A stretch of DNA of 64,000 nucleotides from a bacterium. Its GTDB lineage: Bacteria > Pseudomonadota > Alphaproteobacteria > Acetobacterales > Acetobacteraceae. Shown in pieces: positions 8,564-17,573 of this stretch (within the stretch, counting starts at the first letter, position 1; each line of letters opens with the position of its first letter). The position numbers were made by a program, and so were the translations under genes. The stretch covers positions 43,285 to 107,284 of the forward strand of contig JAMFRO010000056.1 in NCBI GenBank assembly GCA_026224825.1. Reading direction: 5' to 3'. Below the pieces are notes generated by a model. It saw only the letters and a program-made list of their open reading frames with translations. It did no database searches and was not told the origin of the DNA.

Positions 8564-9997
8564 TCAGTTCTGCAAGCCGTGGTTGAGCACGATTTCGATG
8601 CGCCGGTTCTGCGCCCGGCCCGGGGGCGTAGAATTATCCGCCACCGGATCGGCATCGCCCAGGCCGCGCGCGGTGATCCGGCTTTGGTCGCCGATGGTCT
8701 GGTCCAGCAATGTGGCCGCTGCCTGGGCGCGGGCCGAGGAGAGCTCGAAATTCGAGGGGAATTGCAGCGTATGGATCGGCTGGTTGTCAGTATAGCCTGT
8801 CACCACAACGGTACCGGTCTCGCGCCCCAGCGCGGTGCCGATTTTTTGCAGCAAAGGCTCGTCACCGGATTCCACCGTGGCACTGCCCGAGCCGAACAGC
8901 CCCTGATTATTGATGCGCACGATCGGCTGGTTCACCGTGCCGAGAACGCTGACCTTGCCGGCAGCGATTTCCGGCGACAGGAAGCCCGATATCCGGTCCA
9001 GAATCGTCGGCCCCGGTGCCTGTGGCTCCGCAGGGGCCACAACCGGCTGGGCGCGCACGATGGTGGGCATGGTGGCAGGTGCTGCCGTCACCGCCGCCTC
9101 GAAGGCGGCATCCGAATGGCGGCTGAGGGAGAACAGAAATGTGCCGAAGAGCAAAGCCAGCAGGCCGAGTGCGACCACCGCGGTGAGCCAGATCGGCACC
9201 GAGAATTTCTGCGCGCGGTAGGGCGCGGTGACACCCTGCCAATGCGGCGAGAGTGCAGCCTCTCCCGCCGGGCGCTGGCGGCGGATGACGGCGTAGGTAT
9301 CTTCACGTAATTTGTCGATTTCCGCCGGGCCGCGCGGCGAGAGCCGGTAGCGCCCCATGTAGCCGAGCGACAGGCAGAAATACATCAGCTCCAGAACGGG
9401 CAGGAAATTGCCGGGGTTTTGCCGCAGCTGCGTCAGTACGTCGAAGAAGCGCTCGCCGGAACGCACCTCCTGGTGAAAGGTTGAAACCAGCGAGCGTGCG
9501 GCCCAGCCGCCCTGGCTGCCCCAGGGTGTGGCCAGCACCACGTCATCCAGGCTGGCGCAGAGCGCATAATGGGCGGGGCGGAGCTGCTCCATCGGAATAT
9601 TCTGCGCCCGTGCCACCTCCTCGAAGCGCCGCATCTCGCGCGTCGCGCGCTCGCGCAGATCGCCGGAATCCGGCGCGTTGAGCGTGTTGCGCAGCCGCGC
9701 CAGCAATTGCAGCAGTGGGCCGGCGGCGGCGAGCAGCGGCCCACCGCCCATGCCGATGGTCTCGGGCGCGTCACTCGCATTGCTGCGCGGTGGCGGGGCG
9801 GCCGCGAATGGATCGGGGGTATAGGATTGGGGGGAGGCTGGCGGTGGCGCGCCGAAAGGCGATGCTTCCGGCGCCGCGCCGAAAGGCGATGCTTCCGGCA
9901 CAGGTGCGGCCGGGCGTTTACCGCCCGGCATGGGGCGGATCACGGTGCGGTCGGAATCTTCCGGCTCGGAGAAAGGATTGTCGCCCATCGTTCTCAA
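8564..9997 (-). CDS. tssL: T6SS membrane-complex protein TssL with peptidoglycan-binding OmpA domain
   Basis: This is an 'evolved' TssL of 477 residues. An N-terminal proline-rich disordered tail (about 1-75), including a repeated ASPFGAAPE/ASPFGAPP-type unit, precedes the DotU cytoplasmic domain (about 85-270). One membrane segment (about 274-296, IWLTAVVALGLLALLFGTF) leads to a periplasmic OmpA-like domain (about 345-477) with TDNQPI and RAQNRRIEIVL motifs that bind peptidoglycan. Systems whose TssL carries this domain do not need a separate TagL, and none is seen here. It sits between tssK (36 bases upstream) and tssM (9 bases downstream). Confidence 0.94.
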   Translation of the reverse strand: MRTMGDNPFSEPEDSDRTVIRPMPGGKRPAAPVPEASPFGAAPEASPFGAPPPASPQSYTPDPFAAAPPPRSNASDAPETIGMGGGPLLAAAGPLLQLLARLRNTLNAPDSGDLRERATREMRRFEEVARAQNIPMEQLRPAHYALCASLDDVVLATPWGSQGGWAARSLVSTFHQEVRSGERFFDVLTQLRQNPGNFLPVLELMYFCLSLGYMGRYRLSPRGPAEIDKLREDTYAVIRRQRPAGEAALSPHWQGVTAPYRAQKFSVPIWLTAVVALGLLALLFGTFLFSLSRHSDAAFEAAVTAAPATMPTIVRAQPVVAPAEPQAPGPTILDRISGFLSPEIAAGKVSVLGTVNQPIVRINNQGLFGSGSATVESGDEPLLQKIGTALGRETGTVVVTGYTDNQPIHTLQFPSNFELSSARAQAAATLLDQTIGDQSRITARGLGDADPVADNSTPPGRAQNRRIEIVLNHGLQN

Positions 9998-10033
9998 ATC
10001 CTTGTCGCTATGCGCGTTGATCGGTTCAGTCGT

Positions 10034-11365
10034 TCAGCCTTTGATCGCCCAAAGCTCCATGCGCAGATTGGGAAAATCACCGGAGACATGGATGGCGAAG
10101 CCGCCGGAGGTTTGCATATGCTGCCAATGCGGGCTGCCCCGGTCGAGTTCGAAATAGGAGGCGCCGGCGTAAAAGGGGATCTGCCGGGGGGCCACGGGCA
10201 TCGGGCGGATGGCGATACCGGGCATCGCCACATTCACGAGTTCGCGGATCTGTTCCACCGCGCCGATTTTGGCCTGGGCGGGGAACAGGCGGCGCAAAGC
10301 TTCCGTCGGCACATCGGCCTGCACCGTGAGCACGAAATTCGCAGCCCGCAGCACGTTGCGGTCGGTGATGGCGCCGACATGCACGCCATGCCGCCGTTCC
10401 TGCAGCGGAATGGAGGTGGCATTGGTCTCGATAACGGAGGATAGCGAGCGGCGCAGATCGGCGATGACCGGTGCAAAACTGCGCTGCAGATCCTCATGCC
10501 GGTAGCCGGGATAGGTATTCGGGCGCCGGTTGGCATCGGTGAAGGTGGCGAATTCGGCGGCCATCTGCACGTAGGCGGTATACAATGTCTCGGGATGGAT
10601 ATTGGCGGCATCGGCCCAATGCAGCAGCAATGCCTGCCAGCGGTTGATCGTCTGCAGCAGCATGAAATCCGCCACCTCGGCAACGCCGCGCGCACCCGGC
10701 GCGTTGACCCGCGCCGCCAACGCCTCGCCGCGCTGGTTGATCATGCCGGCGAATTCCGTAATCAGCCCGGCCAGCGGCGGCACGGCGTGGCACAGCAAAG
10801 CGGGGGGCAGCCAATTTTCGTCCAATGTCACCCGCTTGTCGGATGAGACTTCCATGATGCGGGCCAGCGGCAGGCAGAGATAGCCTTCGCGATCATCCGT
10901 ATCGAGCAGATAGCGCAGTTTCAGCCGTCCTACGAGCAGCTCTGCCGGGGCGGGCGAGGCTGAGTGCGTGTCATAGGCCTCGAAAGCCTGCATCTTGTAG
11001 CGCCCCTCGGCGCTGCCGTCGGCCGCGGCGATTTCCACAGCACCATTCTGGCGGATCGGCAAAGCAAGATGGACGAGCACGCCGCGCGTATTCTCGGGCA
11101 CCTCGAACGGCGGGGGATGATCGGTCTCACCGGGAAGAGAAAACGGCGTGCCGTCCTCGAACACGCCGGCGGCAGCACCCAAGGCGAAGCGGCCGGTGCC
11201 GAGCAGGTCTTTGTCCAGGGTGAATTGCGTGAGCCCCCAGGAATGCGGCCGCAATGCCGCAACACGCCCGCGCACGAAACTTTCCAGCCAGCGATCCTGC
11301 TGCTGGAAATGCTGGGAGCGCAAGAACATGCCTTCCTGCCATACAACGCGATTGGTCCAGCTCAC
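10034..11365 (-). CDS. tssK: T6SS baseplate adaptor TssK
   Basis: TssK links the T6SS baseplate to the membrane complex. The 443-residue protein opens with VVWQEGMFLRSQHFQQQDRW, nearly the diagnostic N-terminal motif of the family, and ends with a beta-rich domain containing PNLRMELWAIKG. No signal peptide or membrane segment is visible, as expected. The gene lies between tssJ (72-base gap) and tssL (36-base gap) in the canonical J-K-L-M order. Confidence 0.95.
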   Translation of the reverse strand: MSWTNRVVWQEGMFLRSQHFQQQDRWLESFVRGRVAALRPHSWGLTQFTLDKDLLGTGRFALGAAAGVFEDGTPFSLPGETDHPPPFEVPENTRGVLVHLALPIRQNGAVEIAAADGSAEGRYKMQAFEAYDTHSASPAPAELLVGRLKLRYLLDTDDREGYLCLPLARIMEVSSDKRVTLDENWLPPALLCHAVPPLAGLITEFAGMINQRGEALAARVNAPGARGVAEVADFMLLQTINRWQALLLHWADAANIHPETLYTAYVQMAAEFATFTDANRRPNTYPGYRHEDLQRSFAPVIADLRRSLSSVIETNATSIPLQERRHGVHVGAITDRNVLRAANFVLTVQADVPTEALRRLFPAQAKIGAVEQIRELVNVAMPGIAIRPMPVAPRQIPFYAGASYFELDRGSPHWQHMQTSGGFAIHVSGDFPNLRMELWAIKG

Positions 11366-11437
11366 CGAAAGCCCCGCATAATGGTCATATTCCTCGTTTT
11401 TTGCCGTTCCGCCGCAAAGGCTGTTGCCGCGGGGTGA

Positions 11438-11899
11438 TTATTTGCCAAGTGTCGCGGTTAATCCATCTATGTGCAAGCTCACGGTGCTGGTGCCGTTGGC
11501 GGCAACCGGCGCCACCAGCCGCCAGCTCGAATGATTAATGTCCCGGAACAATACCGCAAACCCGACCGCCACGACAGTGGGTTTCAGGCTTCTGGTCTCG
11601 GTCAGGCTCTGCCCCGGCGTCAGTAAAAACTGTTCGGAACTGCCCGCCTCATCGGTGCCCAGCGTGGCGGCTTCCTGGCCGGTGAGGGAGTAAAAATCAG
11701 CCGAGGTGAATTTGCCGGTGGCGGTAAGCTGGTAGAGATTGACCGCAACCGCATTGCCCTGGCCGGAGGGATTGGGATTCTGCCCGGCGCTGCCAGTGAT
11801 GGTGAGGGCCAGAACCGGCGGTGGTGGTGGTGGTGGTGGCGCGGCGCAGCCAGAGAGGCCCAGAAACAACAAAGTGAGATAGGCGGCAGCTCTTTTCAT
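11438..11899 (-). CDS. tssJ: T6SS outer-membrane lipoprotein TssJ
   Basis: TssJ is the outer-membrane-anchored lipoprotein that binds the C-terminus of TssM. This 153-residue protein has a signal sequence ending in the lipobox LSGC (Cys18), followed by an unusual run of eight prolines. The transthyretin-like body (ALTITGSAGQNPN..., VNLYQLTATGKF) carries the family pattern. Its ATG overlaps the tagH stop by 4 bases. The poly-Pro stretch is encoded by a repetitive GGT/GGC tract on the + strand (about 11817-11840) that could be prone to slippage. Confidence 0.92.
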   Translation of the reverse strand: MKRAAAYLTLLFLGLSGCAAPPPPPPPPVLALTITGSAGQNPNPSGQGNAVAVNLYQLTATGKFTSADFYSLTGQEAATLGTDEAGSSEQFLLTPGQSLTETRSLKPTVVAVGFAVLFRDINHSSWRLVAPVAANGTSTVSLHIDGLTATLGK

Positions 11900-13383
11900 T
11901 GTGGCTCCCTGGCGCTGATTTCGCGCAATGCGGTTTCATAGGCGCGGGCGAAGGATTTGCCGAACACACTATCGAAATCATCGGCCAGTGCGCGGGTGAC
12001 CTGGCCGTGCAGTTTTTCATAGGCTTCGAACGCGCGGGCTTTTTTCTGGGCCGGCAAAACGCTCATCCCGCCCTGCTGGTCGGCCTCCGCGCGCAGCCGG
12101 GCAGGGTCAAGCTGGGCCAGCATGGCGCGCACGCCATCCTGCATCGCGGCCATGGTCGCCAGCTCGTGCAGCCGCATGTCGCGCAGCGCGTCCGCCACGG
12201 CGGCGTCGGCTTTCATGTCGATCCGCCGTCCCACGCCGAGCAGGGCGCTCAATGCGTCATCGTCATCGGCGGAGAATTTCAGCGGGTTATTGCCGCGTGC
12301 GCGGATCATCGTCTGCTCGATACGGAAACCGCCCTTGATTTCGGCCCGGGCGATGAGGGCGTGGCGGATGCCGGACACCATGGCCCGGAAGGCGGCGCCG
12401 ACGGTGCGCATCACCGTTTCGGCGTCATCCGGGCGGGCGCCACGTACCCCGGCGCCTTCGAGAAAGGCGGTCAGCCCGGCATCTGGCGCTGCTGCTGTTT
12501 TGGCCGGGGTAGGTGCGGCAGCTTCCGGCAATGGCTCCGGCGGCGGGGGTGCCGGCGGCAGGGGTGTAGAAGCCTGCGGCGCGAAGGGGGCTTCCTCTTC
12601 CTCAAACGGGTTGGGCAAAGCCGGGGCAGATGAGGCCGGCGGAAAGGGCTGCGAAAAACTCTGTGCGGCGGGTGGCGCCGCCGGTAACGGCGTCGGCAGC
12701 GGCGCTGGCGCAAAACCATGCGCCGGTGGGCTGGCCGGAAAGCCGAGATCCCAATCATCGTCAGGCAGCAATTGCTGTGTCACCGCCGGCGGCGTGAAGG
12801 CGTCGCTGAAGGATTGCGAATGATCGGCCTGTGTCGGGGCGGAGAAGAATTCATCATCCCCGATCTGCGCCAGAGGATCAAAGCGTTCCGGCATGGTGAC
12901 CGAGCGGCTTTGCGGCGGACCGCCGAACAGCGAGTCATTGCCGAATGCCGATGAGGTGAACGTCTCGGCCGGGGCCTGTTTCGGCGCGAACACGTCATCG
13001 CCGAACGGATCGTCGAAAGGGGAGGAAGGCTTCGCGCCAAAACCAGGGCCGGCACCAAAACCCTGCTCCTGCGCGATGCGCACTTCGATCTCATAAGCGC
13101 CGATGCGTATACGGTCGCCATCTTGCAGCGGGCGGATTTGTCCCTGGCCCACCGGGTCCGCGTCGCGGTTGAGGAAGGTGCCGTTGGTGCTGGTATCGGC
13201 GATGGCCCAGCCGCCGTTGCGGTAGGCGACGACACAATGTCTTTTCGAGAGCATGCGCTCCGGATCGGGCATGATCCAGTCATTATCCGGGCCGCGGCCA
13301 ATGCGCAGCTCGCCGCCGGTCACGCGTTTGGTTTCCGGCGGTACCGAATCAGGGCAGCGCAGAACACTCAGTGTAAGCGTCAT
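11896..13383 (-). CDS. tagH: T6SS FHA-domain protein TagH/Fha
   Basis: The 495-residue protein has an N-terminal forkhead-associated domain (about 1-100). GGELRIGRGPDNDW, SKRHCVV and STNGTFLN are the phosphothreonine-binding loops. A long Pro/Ala-rich linker (about 120-300) follows. The C-terminal TagH-type domain (about 310-495) has GARPDDAETVMRTVGAAFR and RARGNNPLKFSADD. In other T6SSs this protein is phosphorylated by PpkA and dephosphorylated by PppA to license assembly, and pppA is in the same operon. ATGA overlaps join it both to the upstream gene and to tssJ. Confidence 0.92.
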   Translation of the reverse strand: MTLTLSVLRCPDSVPPETKRVTGGELRIGRGPDNDWIMPDPERMLSKRHCVVAYRNGGWAIADTSTNGTFLNRDADPVGQGQIRPLQDGDRIRIGAYEIEVRIAQEQGFGAGPGFGAKPSSPFDDPFGDDVFAPKQAPAETFTSSAFGNDSLFGGPPQSRSVTMPERFDPLAQIGDDEFFSAPTQADHSQSFSDAFTPPAVTQQLLPDDDWDLGFPASPPAHGFAPAPLPTPLPAAPPAAQSFSQPFPPASSAPALPNPFEEEEAPFAPQASTPLPPAPPPPEPLPEAAAPTPAKTAAAPDAGLTAFLEGAGVRGARPDDAETVMRTVGAAFRAMVSGIRHALIARAEIKGGFRIEQTMIRARGNNPLKFSADDDDALSALLGVGRRIDMKADAAVADALRDMRLHELATMAAMQDGVRAMLAQLDPARLRAEADQQGGMSVLPAQKKARAFEAYEKLHGQVTRALADDFDSVFGKSFARAYETALREISAREPQ

Positions 13384-13973
13384 TCCGCCTCCATCTGCAG
13401 CCGGCCTTGACCACCGATGGCGATATCATGTGCCGACTGCAGGAACAGCGCAAGACGCTGCTTCTGCCGGTTAGGCGCACCGCGCACGGAGGCCAGAGCC
13501 ACAGCACCCGCCACGGCAACGCCGGGCAGATGCGGCGGTGCCGGAACCGGCGGCGCGTTGAGCGGTGTAACCGAGCCTCCGCTCCAGAAGGCGGCAACCG
13601 CGGCCCAGGCTTCCGGGCTCTTGAACCCCGCGCGCTTGGCGTCTTCCATGCTGGCACGGCGGATCTCGTCGCTTTGCTGGCGCACCCAGATCTCGGCCTG
13701 CTCACGCATTTTCGTATCTTCCGGGGCCACCAGGCTCGCCGCCGAATGGGCCGCGCACATGCAGGCCCACCAGACCGCCTCGCGCTTGGGCAAAGCATGG
13801 GCGAACACACGTGACGCCTCCACCAGTAACCCGGCACCGGTCAGGGCCTGAACGACGCTGAGCAGATCGGGCTGCCCCTGCGCCAGTGCCAGCGCCTCCG
13901 GCGGCAGATCGCAGCGTTGCAGCACAGTCGGCATATCCGCCGCGGCGAGTTTATTCGGCTTTGTCGCGCTCAT
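13380..13973 (-). CDS. T6SS-operon protein of unknown function (DUF6931-like)
   Basis: A 197-residue protein with no clear signal peptide. It is alpha-helical, with conserved-looking blocks EAVWWACMCA, SPEAWAAVAAFWSGGS and PPHLPGVAVAGAV. Proteins of this kind (DUF6931) are known in alphaproteobacterial T6SS operons beside fha and vgrG; I recognise the pattern but could not confirm it by search. It lies between vgrG (21-base gap) and tagH (4-base overlap), so a role in VgrG loading or in the Fha module is possible but is inference only. Confidence 0.6.
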   Translation of the reverse strand: MSATKPNKLAAADMPTVLQRCDLPPEALALAQGQPDLLSVVQALTGAGLLVEASRVFAHALPKREAVWWACMCAAHSAASLVAPEDTKMREQAEIWVRQQSDEIRRASMEDAKRAGFKSPEAWAAVAAFWSGGSVTPLNAPPVPAPPHLPGVAVAGAVALASVRGAPNRQKQRLALFLQSAHDIAIGGQGRLQMEAE

Positions 13974-13994
13974 GGCGTCCTCAGGCTGCTATCG

Positions 13995-15962
13995 TCATGA
14001 ATTGATATTTACCAGGCCGCCGGTCAGATTGAGCATGCCGGTGCCGGTCACCCCGGTTGAGGCTGAGCCGGTGATATTGACCTGGATACCGTTGATCGTC
14101 ACCCCGGATTCCGTCATCTGGATGGAATTGCCGCCCACGGTGAGCGTGATGCCCGAGGTGCTGACCTCCAGCGTGTTGCCGCCGACCTGCAAAGTGATGG
14201 ATTGCCCGGCCGTATGCGAGATGGAACCGCTGCTGACCGTCAGGGATTCATTGCCCGAGCTTACGGTGGTCGACAGATTGCCCTGGCTCACCGTGACCGC
14301 ACGGTTGCCCTGGCTAACGGTGGTGGATTGGTTACCCTGGCTGACGGTGTGCGCGTGATCGCCTTTGACCGTCACGGTTTTTTTGCCGTTGATCTGGACG
14401 GTTTCGTCCTTCGTCACGGTCACGCTGCGGTCGTTCTCGACCTCCAGCGTGTAGTCCTTCTCCGCGTGCAGATAGAAGACCTCGCTGCCCATCGTATCGT
14501 CGAATGACAACTCGCTAAAGTTGCTCGTGCCGCCATTCAGCGTCGAATGCGTGCGCCAACCGCTCTTGTTTTTATCCGCGACTGAGAAGGTCGGCGTATT
14601 GGTGCTGTTATAGAGCGAGCCCACGGCCACCGGCCGGTTGACGTCACCCTCCAGGAAGGCGATTGCGACCTCCATGCCGATGCGCGGGATGAATTGCACC
14701 CCCCAGTTCTTGCCGGCCCATGGCTGCACGACGCGCACCCAGACGGTTTTGTCGGTCGTGATGTCGCCATGGTTGTCGGAAGGAAATTGAACCTGGATGC
14801 GGCCCAGATCATCCGTATAGATTTCCTCGCCCGAGGCGCCGATCACCTGTGCAGAGTAGAGCCCCGCCATCATCGGCGGGGCTGCGGCGGGTTCCTCGAC
14901 CCAGGTTGTGGCCGCCGGAAAGGCGGTGCAGCTCATTGACACATCGGCCCGCCCGCCCGCGCCGCTGCCGTCGGACGTGTCGCTTACCGTATAGGCGACT
15001 GAGCGGATGACATAATCCGTCGGCGCACCTGCATTCAGCGGGTCGTTCTGCAAGGTGAACTTGGTCCCCGCAACAAAGTCGAGCACCCGGCCTTTGCCGC
15101 CGAATACCTGTGCCGACGCCTCATGCGAGAGCATCTGCGATTTTACGCGCGCGCTGGTATCGGCATTGGTGCCGCGCACCGCCGGCCAGGCATAATGCGT
15201 GCGGGCGCTGGCGCCGCTGGCCTGCAATACGGTGGGTTCGGTGCCCGTGACGGCGCCGGGCACGGGCTGGTCCGTCTCGGGATTATAATCATCCTTGCGT
15301 ACCGAGCCGATGACGGTGTGGTCTTCCTGATGCCAGGAGGATAGCGCGTGCAGATCAGCGCCGCGCTCGTCAACATACACATTGGGTGAGGTGACGGCCT
15401 GAAACGCCGTGTTGCTATCCGCCAGCACCAGCGTATGGCCGCTGGAATCATGCGTGAAGAAATAGAATATACCTGCATCCTCCAGGATACGCTGGACGAA
15501 ATGCAGGTAGGATTCATTGAACATCACGCTATAATCGCGCGCCGTGTAGGTGCCTTGCAGCTTGGCCGTGTAAGTGACGCTGAACGTCCCGAAAATTGAC
15601 TCCACGATGGCCGGGATGGTCATTTGCTGGAAGAAGCGGCAATCCTGCGTCTGGCCGAGGAACCAGAGCTTGGGCACGACGCTGAGCTCGTAGCGCCATA
15701 AGGATTTCGATGAATCCGGCAGTTGCCTGACCGCGCGCACGATGCCGCTGATATAGCGGCCCTGGCCTGTGGGGTCGCCGATGGTGACCGTAACGGGTTT
15801 GTCCAGCAGGCTGTTGGGGTCGAGCAGAGCGGTGCCGGAATGCAGCAGCACCGTATAGCTGTACGTGCGGCTCAACCGTTCCGAACCGCTGACGCCAGCC
15901 ACCCCGAATGAGGTGTCGGGCAGGGGTGTCGTGATCGAGAGAATGTCTAGGGCGCCACTCAT
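13995..15962 (-). CDS. vgrG: T6SS spike protein VgrG/TssI
   Basis: VgrG is the trimeric puncturing spike and carries effectors. The 655 residues cover an N-terminal gp27-like part (about 1-370), the gp5 OB-fold (DDLGRIQVQFP around 395-405, RIGMEVAIAFLEGDVNRP around 440) and a C-terminal needle-like beta-helix. The needle includes a run of short TVSQGN/TVSSGN repeats. The protein has no extra C-terminal enzyme domain, so its cargo must be encoded separately. Candidates lie on both sides of the operon. It is the first gene of the - strand operon, and a divergent effector candidate begins 203 bases away. Confidence 0.95.
   Translation of the reverse strand: MSGALDILSITTPLPDTSFGVAGVSGSERLSRTYSYTVLLHSGTALLDPNSLLDKPVTVTIGDPTGQGRYISGIVRAVRQLPDSSKSLWRYELSVVPKLWFLGQTQDCRFFQQMTIPAIVESIFGTFSVTYTAKLQGTYTARDYSVMFNESYLHFVQRILEDAGIFYFFTHDSSGHTLVLADSNTAFQAVTSPNVYVDERGADLHALSSWHQEDHTVIGSVRKDDYNPETDQPVPGAVTGTEPTVLQASGASARTHYAWPAVRGTNADTSARVKSQMLSHEASAQVFGGKGRVLDFVAGTKFTLQNDPLNAGAPTDYVIRSVAYTVSDTSDGSGAGGRADVSMSCTAFPAATTWVEEPAAAPPMMAGLYSAQVIGASGEEIYTDDLGRIQVQFPSDNHGDITTDKTVWVRVVQPWAGKNWGVQFIPRIGMEVAIAFLEGDVNRPVAVGSLYNSTNTPTFSVADKNKSGWRTHSTLNGGTSNFSELSFDDTMGSEVFYLHAEKDYTLEVENDRSVTVTKDETVQINGKKTVTVKGDHAHTVSQGNQSTTVSQGNRAVTVSQGNLSTTVSSGNESLTVSSGSISHTAGQSITLQVGGNTLEVSTSGITLTVGGNSIQMTESGVTINGIQVNITGSASTGVTGTGMLNLTGGLVNINS
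14223..14351 (-). repeat. Short tandem repeats in the VgrG needle
   Basis: Residues about 538-580 repeat a 7-8-residue unit (TVSQGNQ / TVSQGNR / TVSQGNL / TVSSGNE / TVSSGS). The unit is mirrored at DNA level by repeats of CCCTGGCTGAC-like sequence. It forms the beta-helical needle; repeat number could vary by slippage. Confidence 0.7.
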
Positions 15963-16164
15963 ATCTCATCCCTGCAGTCTGTGTTAGGGCTATGACCTCC
16001 CTGGAATTGACGGTAAACTCCTCCAAAAAATGGCATAAAGCAAGCAGCCAGGTGTTGCGGCTGTTTTAAGCTCGGCCCTGGCGTTCGCGCCGAATAGGTT
16101 TTAGAGTCCGGGCGGAACGAGTGTACCGCCGTGCAACAACCAACCCGCCAGATGGAACCCGGTC

Positions 16165-16977
16165 ATGCCAGGCTATTACCACCCCAGCAACCGCTCATCC
16201 CTGCCGCCGATCGATTATGAGGTCATGGTTTTTGAGATCAGGGAGGGAACGGCCAAAACACTGGAAGCCAATGAGCGGCTGGACAAGGTGACGAGTATGG
16301 ATGGTTTCACCTGGGAGCAGCTGGGGGTTTCGGCCTGGCGGGGCGTGCAGCAGGTCAAGCTCCTGGGCATGGCCGGCAGGGCCTATATAAAAACCATAAA
16401 AGGCAAGGAATATATTATCTTCAAAGGGTTGCCTGGCAGCCGGCCGAATTTGCCGGGCACCATCTATGCGCGGCAAAACCCGAAAGTTTCGGGTTTCGTG
16501 GTCGGTTCCGAGGAGATGGTGGAAGATGGGCTGAAGACCGCGCGGCTCGGCATCATCGTCTATGCCGTGGTGGATGTTACCAAGGAGGTTGTCAGCCCGC
16601 CGGAGGCCGTGCCGGGCCAGCCGCCCGGGTTTTCACTGATCGATCTGGGGGTGCATCTGTCCTGCGATCTGCTGAAATTCGCCGCCGCCACGGCCCTCGG
16701 TGTTGGTGTGGCCATTGCTGTCGGCGTCATGTTTGCGGGTGCCGTGCCGGTCATCGCGATCCTCGCCGTGACGGCGGGGGTGGCCGTCATCGCCGGTATG
16801 GCGCTCGATTATCTGGATAATCGCTTTGATTTGAGCAACAGGCTGAGCATATTGTGCCGTGAATGGTTCTGGAACAATCACACCGCGCAAATGCTTTACC
16901 GGCACAGCCAGGATTTTCTGCACCATGGTGAGGATTGGTTCCAGGGCGAGATGAAATCGATCGGATGGCATCACTGA
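16165..16977 (+). CDS. Candidate T6SS effector with C-terminal hydrophobic hairpin
   Basis: A 270-residue protein of no recognised family and with no signal peptide. The N-terminal half (1-165) is soluble. Residues about 172-218 form a strongly hydrophobic block (AAATALGVGVAIAVGV, then VPVIAILAVTAGVAVIAGMAL), which can make two membrane helices. A charged, aromatic C-terminus rich in His follows (FLHHGEDWF). It is divergent from vgrG. A small multi-helix membrane protein begins on its stop codon, which is the usual arrangement of a membrane-acting toxin and its immunity protein. The effector role is inferred from position, domain pattern and coupling. An alternative is a housekeeping T6SS accessory protein. 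Start ATG 16165 is preceded by only a weak GGAACC-type site. Confidence 0.5.
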   Translation: MPGYYHPSNRSSLPPIDYEVMVFEIREGTAKTLEANERLDKVTSMDGFTWEQLGVSAWRGVQQVKLLGMAGRAYIKTIKGKEYIIFKGLPGSRPNLPGTIYARQNPKVSGFVVGSEEMVEDGLKTARLGIIVYAVVDVTKEVVSPPEAVPGQPPGFSLIDLGVHLSCDLLKFAAATALGVGVAIAVGVMFAGAVPVIAILAVTAGVAVIAGMALDYLDNRFDLSNRLSILCREWFWNNHTAQMLYRHSQDFLHHGEDWFQGEMKSIGWHH

Positions 16978-17552
16978 TGCCGCAACGATCCAAGCAGACC
17001 GGGCCGGCCGGCGATAAAAAAAAGCCCGCGCCAAAAACCGGCCGGTTTTTTCTTGTCACGCTGAGCCCCGAGGTTCACTGGGAGATCATTTCGAAACGGC
17101 GGATGGTCAATCCGGCAATGTCGTGGCACTCCTGGCTGCCCTACCTGATCGATCTGATATTCATTGGCGTATTCATTTTTTTGTATTTTGATCCCTTGCA
17201 GGACCTCGCGCAATTCCATGAGGGGATAAAGATCATCAAGATCGATCCGCTTTCCGCGCGGTTGATCAGCTGCATAGGTATTTACGCCATCATTGGGTTG
17301 CCGGTGCGCATCGCCATCTTCCGGCGGCATCGTATGCCGCAAATCGCGGAATGGCTGTCCATGTATTTCGGCTTTGCCTGGGCTGCCCTGTTTTTGTTGT
17401 TCGGTGGGGTGATGCTGAACATATATGCCGGATTGGACGGCTATACGCATTGCTTCAACGATAATGCTTTCGCGATTTACGCACACGCGCCAGCAGTCTG
17501 CCCGCAGCTTGATGCCTGGCGGCGGCAAAATGATTCCGGCCTGGGGTGGTGA
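16977..17552 (+). CDS. Small integral membrane protein, candidate immunity partner
   Basis: A 191-residue protein. After a short basic N-terminus (KQTGPAGDKKKPAPK) it has about three membrane segments: around 50-68 (YLIDLIFIGVFIFLYF), 91-110 and 125-148. Its ATG overlaps the stop of the previous gene as TGATG, so the two are translationally coupled. An alternative ATG at 16965 gives four more residues. No family is recognised. Coupling to a gene with a hydrophobic hairpin suggests that it shields the inner membrane from that protein. A membrane partner needed for export of the first protein is an alternative. Confidence 0.5.
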   Translation: MPQRSKQTGPAGDKKKPAPKTGRFFLVTLSPEVHWEIISKRRMVNPAMSWHSWLPYLIDLIFIGVFIFLYFDPLQDLAQFHEGIKIIKIDPLSARLISCIGIYAIIGLPVRIAIFRRHRMPQIAEWLSMYFGFAWAALFLLFGGVMLNIYAGLDGYTHCFNDNAFAIYAHAPAVCPQLDAWRRQNDSGLGW

Positions 17553-17573
17553 TATGCGCCGTGGCCCGGGCTG

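Noticed and set aside
9569..10444. Long + strand frames opposite tssL and tssK and other T6SS genes.
   Set aside because: They are antisense shadows caused by GC-rich third codon positions; the - strand genes have clear family motifs.
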